From: Hesseltinella vesiculosa
Lineage: Eukaryota; Mucoromycota; Mucoromycetes; Mucorales; Cunninghamellaceae
Reading direction: 5' to 3'
DNA: 64,000 nt
Assembly (NCBI GenBank): GCA_002104935.1
Contig: MCGT01000001.1
Coordinates: 1,691,001 to 1,755,000 of the forward strand
Under the pieces are notes generated by a model that worked only from the letters and a program-made list of their open reading frames with translations, was not told the DNA's origin and did no database searches. Numbering within the stretch: position 1 is the first letter of the stretch; the number at the start of each line of letters is the position of its first letter. Both the position numbers and the translations under genes were made by a program. Below are positions 45,030-56,991 of this stretch, piece after piece.

Positions 45030-45131
45030 TTCTCTTTATTATATCTGTGCCGACTTGGATATCCCAAATTCTCCCTTCAACAATTAAAAAAAAAACGATA
45101 AAAAAAAAGGACGCGGTGGAAAGAGATTTTT

Positions 45132-46463
45132 TTAATAATCGACCTTGACTGTGAGATCAGGGCCAGTGCCGGCGGGCACCACCCCAAAGGGGTTGATTTG
45201 ACGATGTGACATGTAATAATGCTTCTTGATGTGATCCAAGTTGAACGTGGCAGCAACACCTGGGATTTGGTAAATATGGCGAGCCCACTTCAAGATATGG
45301 GGATAGTCTTTTTCAATGGTCTTGATGTTGCACTTGAAATGGCCGACATACACGGGGTCAAACCTAAAGACAGGACGAGAAAAAAAACAATGAGCTGTCT
45401 GAATCGTCCAGCTTCCCTTCCACACAAGTCTTACCGAACGATGGTGGTCCAAAGACGGATGTCAGCCTCGGTCAGTTGATTGGCTACCAGGTACCTGTTT
45501 GTGGAAAAATGAGCTTCCACCTTGTCCAGCCAGGTAAAGATATTGTAAACATGGTTTTCATCTAATAGGGCGAAAAGGCTGATCAATCTCACGTCTGGGA
45601 TGTAAAATCGAAAAAATGAAGCTTACATGCTTCCTGGGTAGAGGCAAAGCCAGATTTGTAGACACCGTTGTTGATGTTATCGTAGATGGGGGTGTTCCAG
45701 TCATCGATCTCTTTTTGAAGGGCTTCGGGATAAAAGTTCAGGGCCTTTTTATCCTCGGGGACGAATTCATTGAAGGCTGTGTTAAGCATACGGATGATCT
45801 CGGATGATTCGTTGTTGACAATGGTGTTAAGCTTCTTGTCCCACAGCACAGGCACAGTAAAGCGGCCGGAATAGTCAGGATTAGCCTTGAAATAGAATTC
45901 ACGCAAGTATTGGGCATGCAGCTCCTTGGGAGGAGGAATCGCTCCAGGACATTCTTCGGGGGTCGAGAATTTCCTGCAAAAAAAAAGGGATGAGTCCTTT
46001 TTGATTTGCCCAAAGCCATGTCTTACCATCCATTTTCACCGAGCAAAAAGTCCACCACTGTGATATCAATCACTGATTCCAAGCCTTTGAGAGCTCGTAC
46101 AACGAGAGTTCGATGGGCCCAAGGACAAGCCAAAGAGACATGTCTTTTTTTTTTTTTATGAAAAAAATAAAAACGGGAGTGAGCAGAGAGTGATAATAAT
46201 AATAATGAAAAGACGCGTGTCAAGACTATGCTTTTTTTTTCACTACATCAAAAACTTACAGTACATAACGGCCACTATTAGAAGAGGTCACGGTTAGTTA
46301 TCTTGGAGGTTATCTAGTGAAAGAATGAAGTCTCTTACGGCTCGGCAGCAAACTTGGCATTGCGATCCGGAGACACGACATCGCGGAAGCTTGATACTTG
46401 GCGACGGAACTCACCATCTTTAGCAGAGGCCCATTTCAAGATTTTAGGCTGTTCAGTAGTCAT
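45132..46463 (-). CDS. ECM4: Glutathionyl-hydroquinone reductase (Ecm4/omega-GST type)
   Basis: Cytosolic thioltransferase of the Xi/omega class that removes glutathione from glutathionyl-hydroquinones. Predicted 320 aa; exons 46339-46463, 46260-46274 (15 nt), 46027-46143, 45627-45973, 45435-45561, 45132-45363. The catalytic motif LACPWAHRTL is at about residues 53-62. GRFTVPVLWDKKLNTIVNNESSEIIR, NNGVYKSGFA, NQLTEADIRLW and FDPVYVGHFKCN are family hallmarks. The second intron ends in an A-run before AG. Length and motifs agree with the yeast and bacterial enzymes; assignment is firm. Confidence -1.
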
Positions 46464-46799
46464 TGTACGTTTAAAGATAAAATAAGATGAAGAAAGAGGT
46501 CGCAATCGAAACCGTAAAGTGTTCATGGATAAGAAACAGCGCGGGAAAAAAAAAACTCGTCTTTTTGTGCGTGTGACGACAGCGGCATTTAGATTTGTCA
46601 GAGGTGACATTGTCCGCTCTGATTGGCACACATCGTTTCTTAGGAATCATCCTGCATGAGTCAGCAAATGTCCCCCATGTTCTACGTTTTGGATGTTTGG
46701 AGTTATTTTTTTTTTATTATTTTCTTTCATCAGAGTGCACAGTTTTTTTTTTTTTTTTTGAAACGTTTTTTTCAGGATTTTTTTTTTTCGTCCATCGTC
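46464..46799. promoter_or_regulatory. reductase promoter region
   Basis: 336 bp between two minus-strand genes. An inverted CCAAT word (plus GATTGG, 46621-46626) lies about 160 bp upstream of the reductase start; T-runs follow to 46790. No gene seen. Confidence -1.
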
Positions 46800-49002
46800 T
46801 TAATCGCGTTTCAACATATCGGCATAGCTAAATGAAGGAGGTTGGGAGCCGTTGACCAGACTAGGATCCTTGGCCCCACCGAGGACTGGGAAGCCATCCT
46901 CTTGGACGATTTCTGTAGGAGGGTTGGTGGGTGCAGTCGTCGAAACGACAGGCGAGGTGAGATTCAAAGCAGCCTTGTCTTGGGCAGGTTCTTGGGGTGG
47001 GGAAAGAGGAGGTGAGGCAGGGGCAGGCGAAGTTGACGAAACAGCAGGCTGGGCTTGCTGACCTTTCTTCACCACATCAGCGGCGGACAAGCGTTCTATT
47101 AACAGGGCAGAAACTGTCATGGGCTCGGTCTTGCCGCCAGGCAAAGGAGGGAAAAATGTACCGGACTGGAGATCCACAGGATCTAAGGAATAAAAAGGTG
47201 AATCAGCTTTTCTAACGAGAACGCTCATGTGTTTACCTTGGGACTTTGTTTGCTTTTTCTTGCGTTGAGGAGGTCGTTGCTGCCATTTGCTATTACTGGG
47301 AGAGGCTTTGGCAGGAGGTTTTTTGGCGTCAGGGGAGGTGGGCTGGGCTCGCCGACGTTGGTCATGATGCGGCTTTTCGAGTTTTTGTTTTTGAGTAGGC
47401 CATGAAGGAGAGGCAGGTGGATCTGCACTACGCGTGTCTTGGTCTCGGTGGGGTGGTGGTTGTGGTTTGGAGGACGAAGAGGGTGGAGAGCCGTCGGTCG
47501 AGGAGGGGCCATCCTGACGGTTGGGAGATACGTCGTGAGGTTGGTGGTGTTTTGGTGGCGCAGAAGCACGGTTCTCGGCAGGGGCAGCGGGGGAGTCATG
47601 GGGAGGGGAGGCGGTGTTGGCGGAAGCATGGGCATGATGGGGAGACGTGGCTGTGGGAGTGGTGGGTGAGGACGATGAGGTCAGATGACCGGGTAGGGTG
47701 TTGGGGCGGCGATAATACCTTGACGTGGGGTTCGACTGCGATTGCTTCAAAGAAGGATCTCTATAGCGCTGAAAGGCGGCAGGCTGTTTTTGGGTATGGT
47801 ACACATATTGGTTATAATTGTTGGTGGTGTAATAATTGTTGCGCTGTCCTTGACGTTGGTAGTGATACTGGCCACGGCCGTAGCCCATGTAATTTCCATT
47901 GCCGCGTTGAGGTGGGTACATTTGTCGTTGCTGGTGATGGGGTTTATGGTACTGCTGTTGCGGGAATGGTTGCTGGAATGGATGTTGTTGTTGCTGCTGC
48001 TGCTGCTGCTGACGTAACACAGCCTTGCGTGCTTGGCTGCCATTTGCAATGAGAAAAAAAAAGTCAGCGTGATTGTTCTTTTTTATGACTGCCATCGATT
48101 ACATGTCGCCCACTAATGATTCCGACTTGATACGAGCAGCCACAGGATGATCTTTAAAGGATTGGCCACGGACCACCGAGTACATTTTCAAAGCATCGTC
48201 TTCGGTAGCCACTGTTAGATACCACATGTTGCCGAGTTCTTGTTTCATGGTTTGGACAGGCGGAGCTTGGATGGCTTGTAAGAACTCCGTTAATTCCTAA
48301 TAGAAAAAGCTCGGGTGAGTTGCAAAAAAAAAAAAAAAAAAAAAAAAAGAGGTCGGATGATACCTGTTCTGTAGCCTCAGGCAGGTCTCTTAAAATGACG
48401 GTGGTACGTTGCATGGAGATGTTGGGCTTGACCTTGACTCCGGTTGGGTCGACAATCACATGGGAAGATTGGCGCAAAGTGTCGACGAGGAATTGCGGGC
48501 TTGTCGTCATTTCCATGACCCGCTTAAATTTAGCAATGACGGCAATAGGTACATACAAATCATCATCCATTTGGGACACTAAAAAAAAAAAGAGGTGTGT
48601 AAGGAGAATGGTTCAATATGATTTTTTCATTTTTACCAAGAAAGGCATCCTTGACCAAATTTTGCCTGGAGAAGTAATATTCCAATTGGCGCTGGAGTTT
48701 GATTTGTGAATAGTTTCCTACCACACGTAAAATAGCGTTGAGTGAATGCAATGATTATGACATAAAAGTGAAAAAAAAAAAAAAAAAAAAGAATGACGAA
48801 AGAGCGGATGATTACCTTGGCTGTGGGTGGCTGCGGTAGGAGCTTGCGAGAAAGGAGAGGTGGAATATTGAGATGAATCGGGAGGCAAGGTCGAGTCTAG
48901 AGAGTGAGCGATGGCGGCGGGTGGATCTAAAGGGGTACCTGACAATGATAAATGAGGTGAAGCGGTATGTTCAACTTGAGGTAAAGGATTCACAGTCGTC
49001 AT
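46800..49002 (-). CDS. La-related protein, LARP4-like
   Basis: RNA-binding protein with a La module, probably cytoplasmic and acting on mRNA poly(A)/translation. Predicted 619 aa; exons 48816-49002, 48637-48717, 48364-48578, 48103-48296, 47237-48036, 46800-47182. The La motif is at about residues 65-150 (IKLQRQLEYYFSRQNLVKDA; MDDDLYVPIAVIAKF), followed by an RRM-like fold (RTTVILRDLPEATEQ; NMWYLTVATEDDALKMY; HPVAARIK). This order matches LARP4 rather than LARP1/6/7. The remainder is low complexity: a polyQ run, Gly/Tyr/Asn/Arg-rich RNA-binding-like stretches and basic Pro/Ser segments. Subfamily placement is inference; the La module is firm. Confidence -1.
47983..48010. repeat. CAG/CAA trinucleotide run coding polyQ
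   Basis: TTG/CTG triplets on the plus strand encode about nine Gln in the La-related protein; mixed CAA/CAG codons. Confidence -1.
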
Positions 49003-50162
49003 TGGTGAGATGGTTGTGTTCTTCTAGACGAGAATATAAAGAGAATAAAAAAAAACAAATCAAAAGACTGATAAAAAAAAAGGGGGAATAAATAAAAAAA
49101 AAAAAGGAATGTTTTAGGATTAAAGAATCGAGACGTAAACCAACAGTTTCGATTCAATAACCAAGTAATGAAGAGACAAGGAGCAGATAGCAGTAATAAA
49201 CAGGTAATTATATAAAAGGTTCTATTACGATGAGAAAAAGATGCTCAAACAACAACAAAAAAAAAAAAAGAAGACAAAAAAAGGAGAGCCTATTTTTTTT
49301 TTTTTTTTGGGCCCAGAGTCTTGCAACCTGCATCGCGCCAACGACAATAAAAACAAAGTAGACAGTTTTTTTCCACGGGCCAAGCTCGAAGATCACGTGC
49401 AACGTCCTTTTTAAAAAGCCTCTTTCCGTTCCTTAACCTACACCTCTGGAAAAATAAGACTTTGCCATGTTTATTTTGTTGAAAAATTACCCAACGCGTG
49501 CCCAAGCAGTACCCAGCCCAGAAAATCAAAATTGACGACATTCTATTATAACCCTGAACTGTGAGAAGCGGTGAGTGTGCTATAGCCTGATAAATTCCAG
49601 ACAGCGCGAATTGTATGGAACGGCTATTGATGAAGCGCCCTGGACAGGAGGCACGATGGTCAAATCTTCTAGATTCTACTCGAGGCAATTAAAAGGAGGA
49701 CAAAAACTCAGTTCATCAGACCTTGAACTTTGTGGATTGTTGCAGTCCAAGGGAGCTGCGTGCGTGTCATAGCCAGTGAATGACCGATCCGGGTGACGCG
49801 CATAACGGTGAACAAGGCACAGGGTCCTCCACCACAATTGCATGCTGGTGTCATTCGCCGACAGTGCATATTTTGCAATTTTTCTCTTAATCTCCTCCAA
49901 CGTTGGTCTCCAATATCTCGCTCCAAGTGCATTCGACAGCGATTCAAGAGTTAGGCTTAGCGATTACAGCATTGCATGGCGTCATATTGAGCATTAATTT
50001 AGGCTCTCTCAGCAAGGAAGAAGCAAAACAAAAAGGCGTGCAAAAAAAAAAAAAAAAAGGCTGGTGGCTCTTTTCCCCCTTTTTAGGAAACTGTCCAATC
50101 ATTGGCTACCTTTTTTTCTCCACACTTCCCTCTTTCTTTCTCTCTGTTTCCATTTTATTGAC
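49003..50162. promoter_or_regulatory. divergent intergenic region, LARP / PP5
   Basis: About 1.2 kb with multiple A-runs. A 132-codon minus-strand frame (49290-49688) shows no recognisable domain and is not called. Confidence -1.
50095..50105 (+). promoter_or_regulatory. palindromic double CCAAT box
   Basis: CCAATCATTGG holds a CCAAT box in each orientation around a central C, 58 bp before the PP5 start codon. Confidence -1.
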
Positions 50163-52320
50163 ATGACAGCAAGTTCAGACGAAATCAAGATCAAGGCTGA
50201 CCAATCTAAAGATGCCGCTAATGCGTTATTCAAAGGTAAAATGCCCACAAACAATTGCTTCATGGCTTCCATGTTCTTTTTTATTTCACAGAAAAAAAAT
50301 TCAAAGAAGCCATTGAAAAGTACACGGAAGCCATCGAATTGCACCCTGTCTCCACCTATTACACCAATCGTGCCTTTTGCCATATTAAATTAGAGGCTTA
50401 TGGCTATGCTATTACGTAAAGATCTTCTGCTTCTTACCATTGCCAAGCATGCTCATTCTCCCCTACTAATGTTATGTTATTTTTCCTTACAGCGATGCTG
50501 AATCCGCTTTGGCTTTAGATCCTACCTTGACAAAGGCAAATTATCGACGTGCGTCTGCCAACATGGCCCTGGGTAAATTCAAGGAAGCCCTGAAAGATCT
50601 CAAAGTGGTGCGTTGCTGGCCATCTCTGTCATTATCAAGACTTATTCTCACCCCCCCTTTTTTTTTAGGTGTCCAAACGTGCTCCTGGCGACAAGGATGC
50701 AAAGCAAAAGTTGGATGAGTGTGCCAAAATCGTCAAGCGTATTGAATTTGAAAAAGCCATCGAGGTATAGCTGCCAAGGACTCAGTGTCGTTTACCTTCT
50801 AAATCCCTATTATTTTGATAGGCTGACAATGATCAACCTAGCATTGCCGATACTTTGGATCTCGCTGCCATGAGTAGGTGCTTCTCTGCTCGTCAACAAT
50901 CAGTATCATGACAGCCTAATTTATATTTCATCTATAGCTGTGGAAGATGCTTATGATGGCCCTCACATCAAGAATGATACCATTGACGAAGAATTTGTAA
51001 CCAAGATGGTTGATCGATTCAAGGAGCAAAAAAAGATTCACAAAAAATACGCATTCATGGCAAGTCCAAGGATCAGAGGGGAAAAGCGCACATGGCTGAC
51101 CTTTGGATTTCTTGTTTTTTTTTTTAGATCATCATGGCTGTACGAAAAATGATGCGTGAAGCCCCCTCGTTGATTGATGTTCAAGTTCCCAAGGATGGCA
51201 AATTGACCGTGTGTGGTGATGTCCATGGTAACCCGCGAGGAAAAAAAAAAAAAAAACGCGTTCTTAACCCTCTCTGGGTTTTTTTTTCTTGCTGCCTAGG
51301 CCAATTCTACGATTTCATCAACATCTTCAATTTCAACGGATTCCCTTCTAGCACACACGCTTATCTGTTCAACGGTGATTTTGTCGACCGTGGGAGCTTC
51401 TCGTTGGAAGTCATTTTGACCTTGTTTGCCTACAAATGCGTCTTCCCCGATCGTTTGTTCCTGGCCCGTGGCAACCATGAAACGGACAATATGAACAAGG
51501 TGTATGGTTTTGAGGGCGAAGTCAAGGCGAAATACAGCGAAGTGATGTTCAAGGTTAGCCTCTCTCTTTTTCTTCAAAAACGGCCCGACTCACCCTTTCT
51601 TCTGTGCTAGCTGTTCTCTGACACCTTCAATGCATTGCCGTTGGCTCATGTGATCGAAAACAAGATCTTGGTTGTGCATGGTGGCCTGTTTTCGCGTGAT
51701 GGCGTCACCTTGGATGATATTCGCAAGATTGACCGTCTGGCTCACCGTCAACCTCCCAATGAAGGTAGACACCTCTTCACCGGCAACAAAAAAAAAAGTT
51801 GACCTTTCTTGTTTATTTCTCACAGGTCTGATGTGCGAGTTGCTGTGGTCGGACCCTCAGCCCGAACCTGGCCGAGGAGCAAGCAAACGTGGAGTGGGTG
51901 TGCAGTTTGGGCCAGATGTCACCAAAGCCTTTTTGGAGCGCAACAACTTGGACATGCTGATCCGAAGCCACGAAGTCAAGGAAGACGGCTATGTCATTGA
52001 ACATGACGGCAAATGTGTGACAGTGTTCTCAGCCCCCAATTACTGGTAAATACATATCACGGTTCCCATCTAAAAAATGAAGTGGGTGTCTCATATATAT
52101 TTATTTTTTTTCAAATAGTGATTCGGTTGGCAACAAGGGTGCCTTGATTAACATCACACCAGATATGAAATTAGACTACAAGACTTTTGAAGCCGTGGTA
52201 AGTGGAGCATGTTTCGCTTGGACGTTGTTTTTTTTTCTTGCTGACTCTTTTCAATAGCCTCACCCTCAAGTGCGACCCATGCAATATGCCAGTCAGTTCA
52301 GCGGCCTCTTTGGCATGTAA
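50163..52320 (+). CDS. PPT1: Serine/threonine phosphatase PP5
   Basis: TPR-containing PPP phosphatase that associates with Hsp90. Predicted 483 aa; twelve exons: 50163-50235, 50292-50415, 50493-50607, 50669-50764, 50822-50873, 50938-51059, 51128-51227, 51300-51553, 51611-51764, 51826-52045, 52119-52197, 52258-52320. TPRs cover about residues 12-115 ([52 protein letters not shown]). The phosphatase core shows [32 protein letters not shown], a SDP segment, RSHEV and SAPNYCD, so all metal and catalytic residues are present. Intron 6 uses a GC donor. Assignment certain. Confidence -1.
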
Positions 52321-52589
52321 AATAGAATCCTCTCCCTTTTTTTTTTTTTCTTGCCTCCTTCTGATCTCATTCAAGCATCCCCTGCAAGCCCTCAGATCAA
52401 GAAAGAAAAAAAATGATTCCTCATCACTCGCATTTTCTTGGTTTAGGGTATCCCAAAATATTAATTAATACACAGTTTCTGTAAAAAGATCGTTCTTGAT
52501 TATTGGAAGAGCGGGAAAAAAAGGAGACAACGATGAAGGCGTACAAGAAAATAGGATCGAGGACGGGGTTTGCATGTTGTTTCTTGATT

Positions 52590-53417
52590 TCAAGCGGTCG
52601 AGGAAGGGTGACCAGGCAACGAAAGCCAGTGAATAGCGGTATCTCTCAAGGTATCAACAGGGATCATTTTTGGATAGCGAAAGGACAAGAGGGTGGGACG
52701 GTTGGGTTGGTGGTGCCATGGCCTCCTGGCCCACCAAGTCTTGCAACGGGCCAGATAGCCTGGTGGAGGCGGAGGCGGAGGGTCGGCAAACAGCTGGACC
52801 GGACCAAAGTAGCTAGCGGATGCACGTTCGGGCAAGGAGGGAGCTAAGCCGGCACCACTGTTGCTCTCAAGAGTGATGATCGAGTCCTTGTTACGCTGCT
52901 GGCGCGATTGCATAGAGGAGGGCGAGAATGAGGAGGAGGAGGACGGGGTGCAGATGGATGAAAACAACACAGAGCTCAATTCGCCACCGCCGTTGGCAAG
53001 GCCATTCTGGACCAGCTGCCATTTTTGCTGCCGATAGGTGGTTATCACGTCTGGATGGTCGCTGTCGTCCTCTTCCACAGACACGTCGTCTGCCGTAGGC
53101 TCTTCAAGGACAATAAGATCGCTGGGGAAGCTGGGTTTTTCGAGTAAAATCAGGCTGTCGACTTGGCGTTGGCGTTCCGTTTGCAGCTGATTTTCCAATT
53201 GGATGTTTTCTTGTTGACTTTGTACATATGCCAGCACCCGATTGGCTTTCAGTGGGCCGTCTTGCTAAATTTTAAGAGAAGGGGTGAGTTCCTGCAGAGC
53301 TGGCTCGTTGAACAGTGAAAATCTTGCCTGGTGCAGCCGTAAATTATGAGTGGTCAAAGGTAAGTGACAATAAGTGGAAGACGTAGAGGCATGATTGAAT
53401 GAACTAGAAGCAGCCAT
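52590..53417 (-). CDS. hypothetical protein, 254 aa, Pro/Ser-rich
   Basis: Two exons, 53328-53417 and 52590-53264, joined by an intron with a GC donor (CAG|GCAAGA). I do not recognise the family. Residues 35-60 are Gln/Glu-rich and helical (QQENIQLENQLQTERQRQ), followed by an acidic stretch with EEDDSDHPD, a Ser-run, a run of seven Pro and an aromatic/basic C-terminal patch (LARCKTWWARRPWHH). No signal peptide or membrane span. It converges on PP5 with a 269-bp gap. That it is a gene is supported by length and coherent splicing only. Confidence -1.
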
Positions 53418-53895
53418 GATCTAGCTCATGACATAAAGAGAGCAAAAAAAAAAAAAAGAGAAACTGAAAAATGTAGACCGAAAAAAGAAGGTGAAAAATC
53501 CTGGGTTCACGCGAAACATTTTGACAAAGAATAAGGAGACGTTTGAACAATAACATTGCAGCATTTTGTTTGTTTGGTTATTGTGTGCATATGTTGGATT
53601 TCTCCCTCTTTTCTTCCATTTTCCTGGATTCCCCTCCTCTATTCAGCGTTGTCCTGCCCTGGCGCTATTTTAATTGACAAACAGAAATGGAGCCTCCTCA
53701 CACTTTTTTTACTGAGTTGGGGATTACGACAGCGAATGATATCTTCACCATGCAATGCTATTGTTAGCATGACAAAAAAAAAAGTTTCAGTTGCACCAAA
53801 GGGCGCAGTTTCTTCTTCTCATGCAGTGTGCACTCTCCCCAGGATTTTTTTTTTTTTGGGCAGACTATTTATTCATATTTACATGAAGGTGAAGA
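53418..53895. other. intergenic spacer
   Basis: About 480 bp, A/T-rich; nothing recognised. Confidence -1.
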
Positions 53896-54967
53896 TCAAC
53901 GTGGTGAAGAGGGTGGTGAGATATCGACATGACGCTTGATATCGGGGGGCACAATGGGCTGTAATGAGGAGGACAGCGAAATGGCATCCTGGTCAAGAGC
54001 CTGCGGGTGAAAAAAAGAGGAAGGTGCGAGTGGAGCATTGTCGTCCTCGTTTTCTGGGTGCCAGGTCAAAGACTCGTCATCATCATCTTCTTCGTAAATG
54101 GGTATCAAGACGTCTTCGTCCAAGGCGTCGTCCAAATAAATGGGAGTACGCAGCGAGTTGTGTTTAACAATGGTATCGATGATCCAGAACTGCATAATGT
54201 TCATGACCAAGGGAAAGCTAGTTAACCGAAAATTGGGGTCAGTCATGAAAAAAATGAGTGGAGCGCAGGCTTACATCAACATGACAAAGACGGCTTGCAT
54301 TTTTGGATGCCCCATCCAGCTAAGGATCCAAGCACCGACTGTTTCCAACCAAGGACAAAGGCTGAACAACAACAGCACCACACACTTCATGAGAATCAGG
54401 CACACAAGATAAAGCCCCAGTTGCTTGGCCCACCTTCGCAATTGTTTCCGAAAAGGCGGCGTCCCATACACGCCAGTCTGGAAACCAGAGTGGCCTAGCT
54501 GCCTTAAAAGCCGTTGCCCATTCTCTAAAAACAACCAAAGAAGGGCTGTACCCAGTGTAGTATCGACAAAGATATGGAGCCAATACCTATTTACGGAAAC
54601 CCAATGAGTTTGCTTGATAAAAAAAAAAGAAACGAGCTGCTTACCATACACAGGCATTGGTTACCTCTTTTTCTGGTACGGACCGGCCCGATAAGTAAGA
54701 CAAGAGTAAATTAAGACTGTGAATGACAAATCCACCCACCACTTGTTTGGAAACATCAAATCCCCTAGCAAGTTTATAAAAATAAAGGGTGTGAGAATGG
54801 GCTGTTTTCGTTTTGTCGTTAGTTTACCAAGTTCGAAAAGGTCGCTGTGGCTGTTCTCGTTGTCGTTTTAGCAAAAGAGTGGAAAAGGCTATACCGGCCA
54901 GGCACAGTTGCACGGCAATGCCAAAAGAATCTAGCAACTGGCACTGCTGTTGATCATCAGGTGACAT
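53896..54967 (-). CDS. STIMATE/TMEM110-family membrane protein
   Basis: Multi-span membrane protein of the STIMATE family (human TMEM110; yeast YPL162C, vacuolar membrane). Predicted 297 aa; exons 54828-54967, 54645-54764, 54275-54586, 53896-54217. Landmarks: FGIAVQLCLAGIAFSTLL, GFDVSKQVVGGFVIHSLNLL, the signature CVWYWLHIFVDTTLGTALLW, QLGLYLVCLILMKCVV, MGHPKMQAVFVM and FPLVMNIMQFWIIDTIVKHN. The last 85 residues are acidic and Ser/Pro-rich, presumably cytosolic. The animal protein works at ER-plasma-membrane contacts with STIM1; fungi lack STIM, so the role here must differ. Family firm from the central motif. Confidence -1.
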
Positions 54968-55139
54968 TTGCAATGGTGCCAAGGAAAGATAAAAGAAAAA
55001 GAGGTGAATGAAATGCCAACGAATCTCAATTCTTGATGGAAAAATGCCGTGCGGGCCGACAAAAAGCCACACTGGCTGGCTGCTTTTTTGTTTTTCTTTT
55101 TTTCTCCCTTTTGTTTCCCCTCCCCCTTTTACCAAAAGA
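54968..55139. promoter_or_regulatory. 172-bp divergent promoter
   Basis: Shared by the STIMATE-like gene and the mitoribosomal bS18m gene. The bS18m side is a long CT-tract (TTTTTCTTTTTTTCTCCC) directly before the start codon; no TATA. Confidence -1.
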
Positions 55140-55886
55140 ATGTTACGAGCCTTTGCTAAACAAAGTGTCTGCTCTCGATTGGCACTTCAACAATCCTCTC
55201 AACGTACCTTTGTTACCTCCCAACTTGTGCAAAATGAACAGCCCTCGGGCCAAAAGAGTAAGACACCCCTCGACAGGCATACCTGGCATATCCATGTTTT
55301 TGACATGCCATCTTATGACTTGTTTTTTTTTTTTTCTTGTAGACATTCAACAAGCTACTCTGGCTATTTTGAGCAGCACCGTAGCCAGTATGTCTCTGTT
55401 TATTTTGCATCAGAATTCCAATCAACTGACTCTTTTTTATAAAAAAAAAAATAGAGGACAAAGCAAAACCCACCCAAGAAGGAGGACAACGATACCAGAA
55501 ATATCATCGTGCTGGCGATATCTACCATCCTGAAGACTTGAACGATGCCCGATATCAATCACAGTTACGTCGTCAGCGCAACACACTCAACAAACCCACC
55601 CAAGATCCCTTCAACGTTCTTGGCTTAAACCCCCTCCACGAATACAAAAACTACCGCCTGTTATCGAACTTTGTCTCGGACATTGGCAAGATCTTGCCCC
55701 GTGAAAAGACTGGTAAGCCACCTATTATGTTGAGATGAACCCCTTTCTCATCAACCTATTTCATTGTTTGTAGGTTTGACTGCCAAAAACCAACGAAAAC
55801 TAGCCAAAGCCATCAAACGTGCGCGAGCCATGGGCTTGATGTCCACCACCAGCAAAGATCCTCACCGATTCAGCACTCGTTTTTAA
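55140..55886 (+). CDS. RSM18: Mitochondrial small-subunit ribosomal protein bS18m
   Basis: Component of the mitoribosomal small subunit. Predicted 177 aa; exons 55140-55257, 55343-55387, 55455-55712, 55774-55886. The N-terminus (MLRAFAKQSVCSRLALQQ) is a typical matrix targeting peptide. The S18 core is at about residues 110-165: DPFNVLGLNPLHEYKNYRLL, FVSDIGKILPREKTGLTAKN, then QRKLAKAIKRARAMGLM. Frame fixes exon 3 to begin at 55455 after an A-rich ATAG acceptor. AATAAA-like sequence follows the stop. Assignment is firm. Confidence -1.
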
Positions 55887-56268
55887 TTTAGTACGCATTC
55901 TTTTCATCCAGTAAAATAAAAGGTCATTGTAACATAGAAATGAAGAAGCGAAATGGCGCTGCAACCTCACTGAATCGCCTACAAAAGAGAAATGGCCATG
56001 GTTAAAAACGTACAGCTGTCAGAGGGCTGTGGCCGAGCTAGAGTGACGCACAGGCTCATGCAAAAAGCTGGACCTCGGCTGAGGTGGTAGGAAGGAATGG
56101 TCCTTACTTTAGGCTGGGGGATTATAGGACCCAAAGCATACAGTCATTGACATAGACCCGGCAGGGCAGATTTTGCCACCTGACCTGGCCAAAAGCCAGA
56201 TCGCCCCACGGCATTCTTTGCTATTCAAAAATGGTGTAGGCACCCGCTGCCAAAGATATGCATGATGC

Positions 56269-56299
<31 letters not shown>

Positions 56300-56393
56300 A
56301 TGATACTGAAAAAATCAGGTTGGTTGATGAAGGTTGCCCTGCCAACTCTCCATTCGTTTCGTTTTGGCCCCTCCGATTTCTCAGCTAAAACAA
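55887..56393. other. intergenic spacer
   Basis: About 500 bp; A-run at 56270-56294. No gene or structure recognised. Confidence -1.
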
Positions 56394-56991
56394 ATGGAAA
56401 ATCGGCCATTTTCACTAGGGGACCCCCCAGACGATCTGATCAAAAAATCACAGCGCGAAATTGCTTTGAACAAATTTACCCAGCATTTTGAAAACCAACA
56501 CAAAATGGTGAGAAATGACTTGAATTAAAATTGGTGCTCTCCCTGACATCGGAGGGAACATTAAGAAGGCTGGCAATCATACACAAAAAGCGATTCGTAG
56601 GCATATGGTTTTACTTTACTCGCGCACTTCAAAATGATCTTGCGGTTCGTCCGGTTGCTCGATAGAATACCTGGAAATGCCAAAATCATGGTGGAAATCT
56701 TGTATAATATCAAAGCATTCAGAAAAAGAAAAGCTCCTTTCCCCTCTTTATTTTGCATCTTGGTTGGTATGGTGAAATTAGAGCATTTCAGGACGATTTC
56801 AAGCGCTGTGTACTGTCATGTTTGTATCCGGGAATTCTCTTAAGTGCCTTGTTTATTTGGAGGGAACTGTCCATCACACAGATCATGCAAGGACATCTGA
56901 TCTTCCCGATGCTGAAGACACCGTATGGAGAGCTGCTGTACATGAAGATGGGGTTGTCCCGCAGGCTTCCGACACTACCCACTCTGGCTGA
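56394..56991 (+). CDS. possible two-exon hypothetical gene (107 aa)
   Basis: Exon 56394-56507 (MENRPFSLGDPPDDLIKKSQ start, GTGAGA donor) can join phase-0 to 56782-56991 (after TTAG; contains CLVYLEGTVHHTDHARTSDL and AEDTVWRAAVHEDGV). Composition is protein-like and acidic, but the 274-bp intron is long for this genome and the second block also has a second open frame. No homologue recognised. It could instead be the 5' part of the gene that follows, or a decayed gene. Confidence -1.

Noticed and set aside
47402..48052. 216-codon plus-strand frame
   Set aside because: Antisense of the low-complexity tail of the La-related protein, which has a La module and coherent exons.
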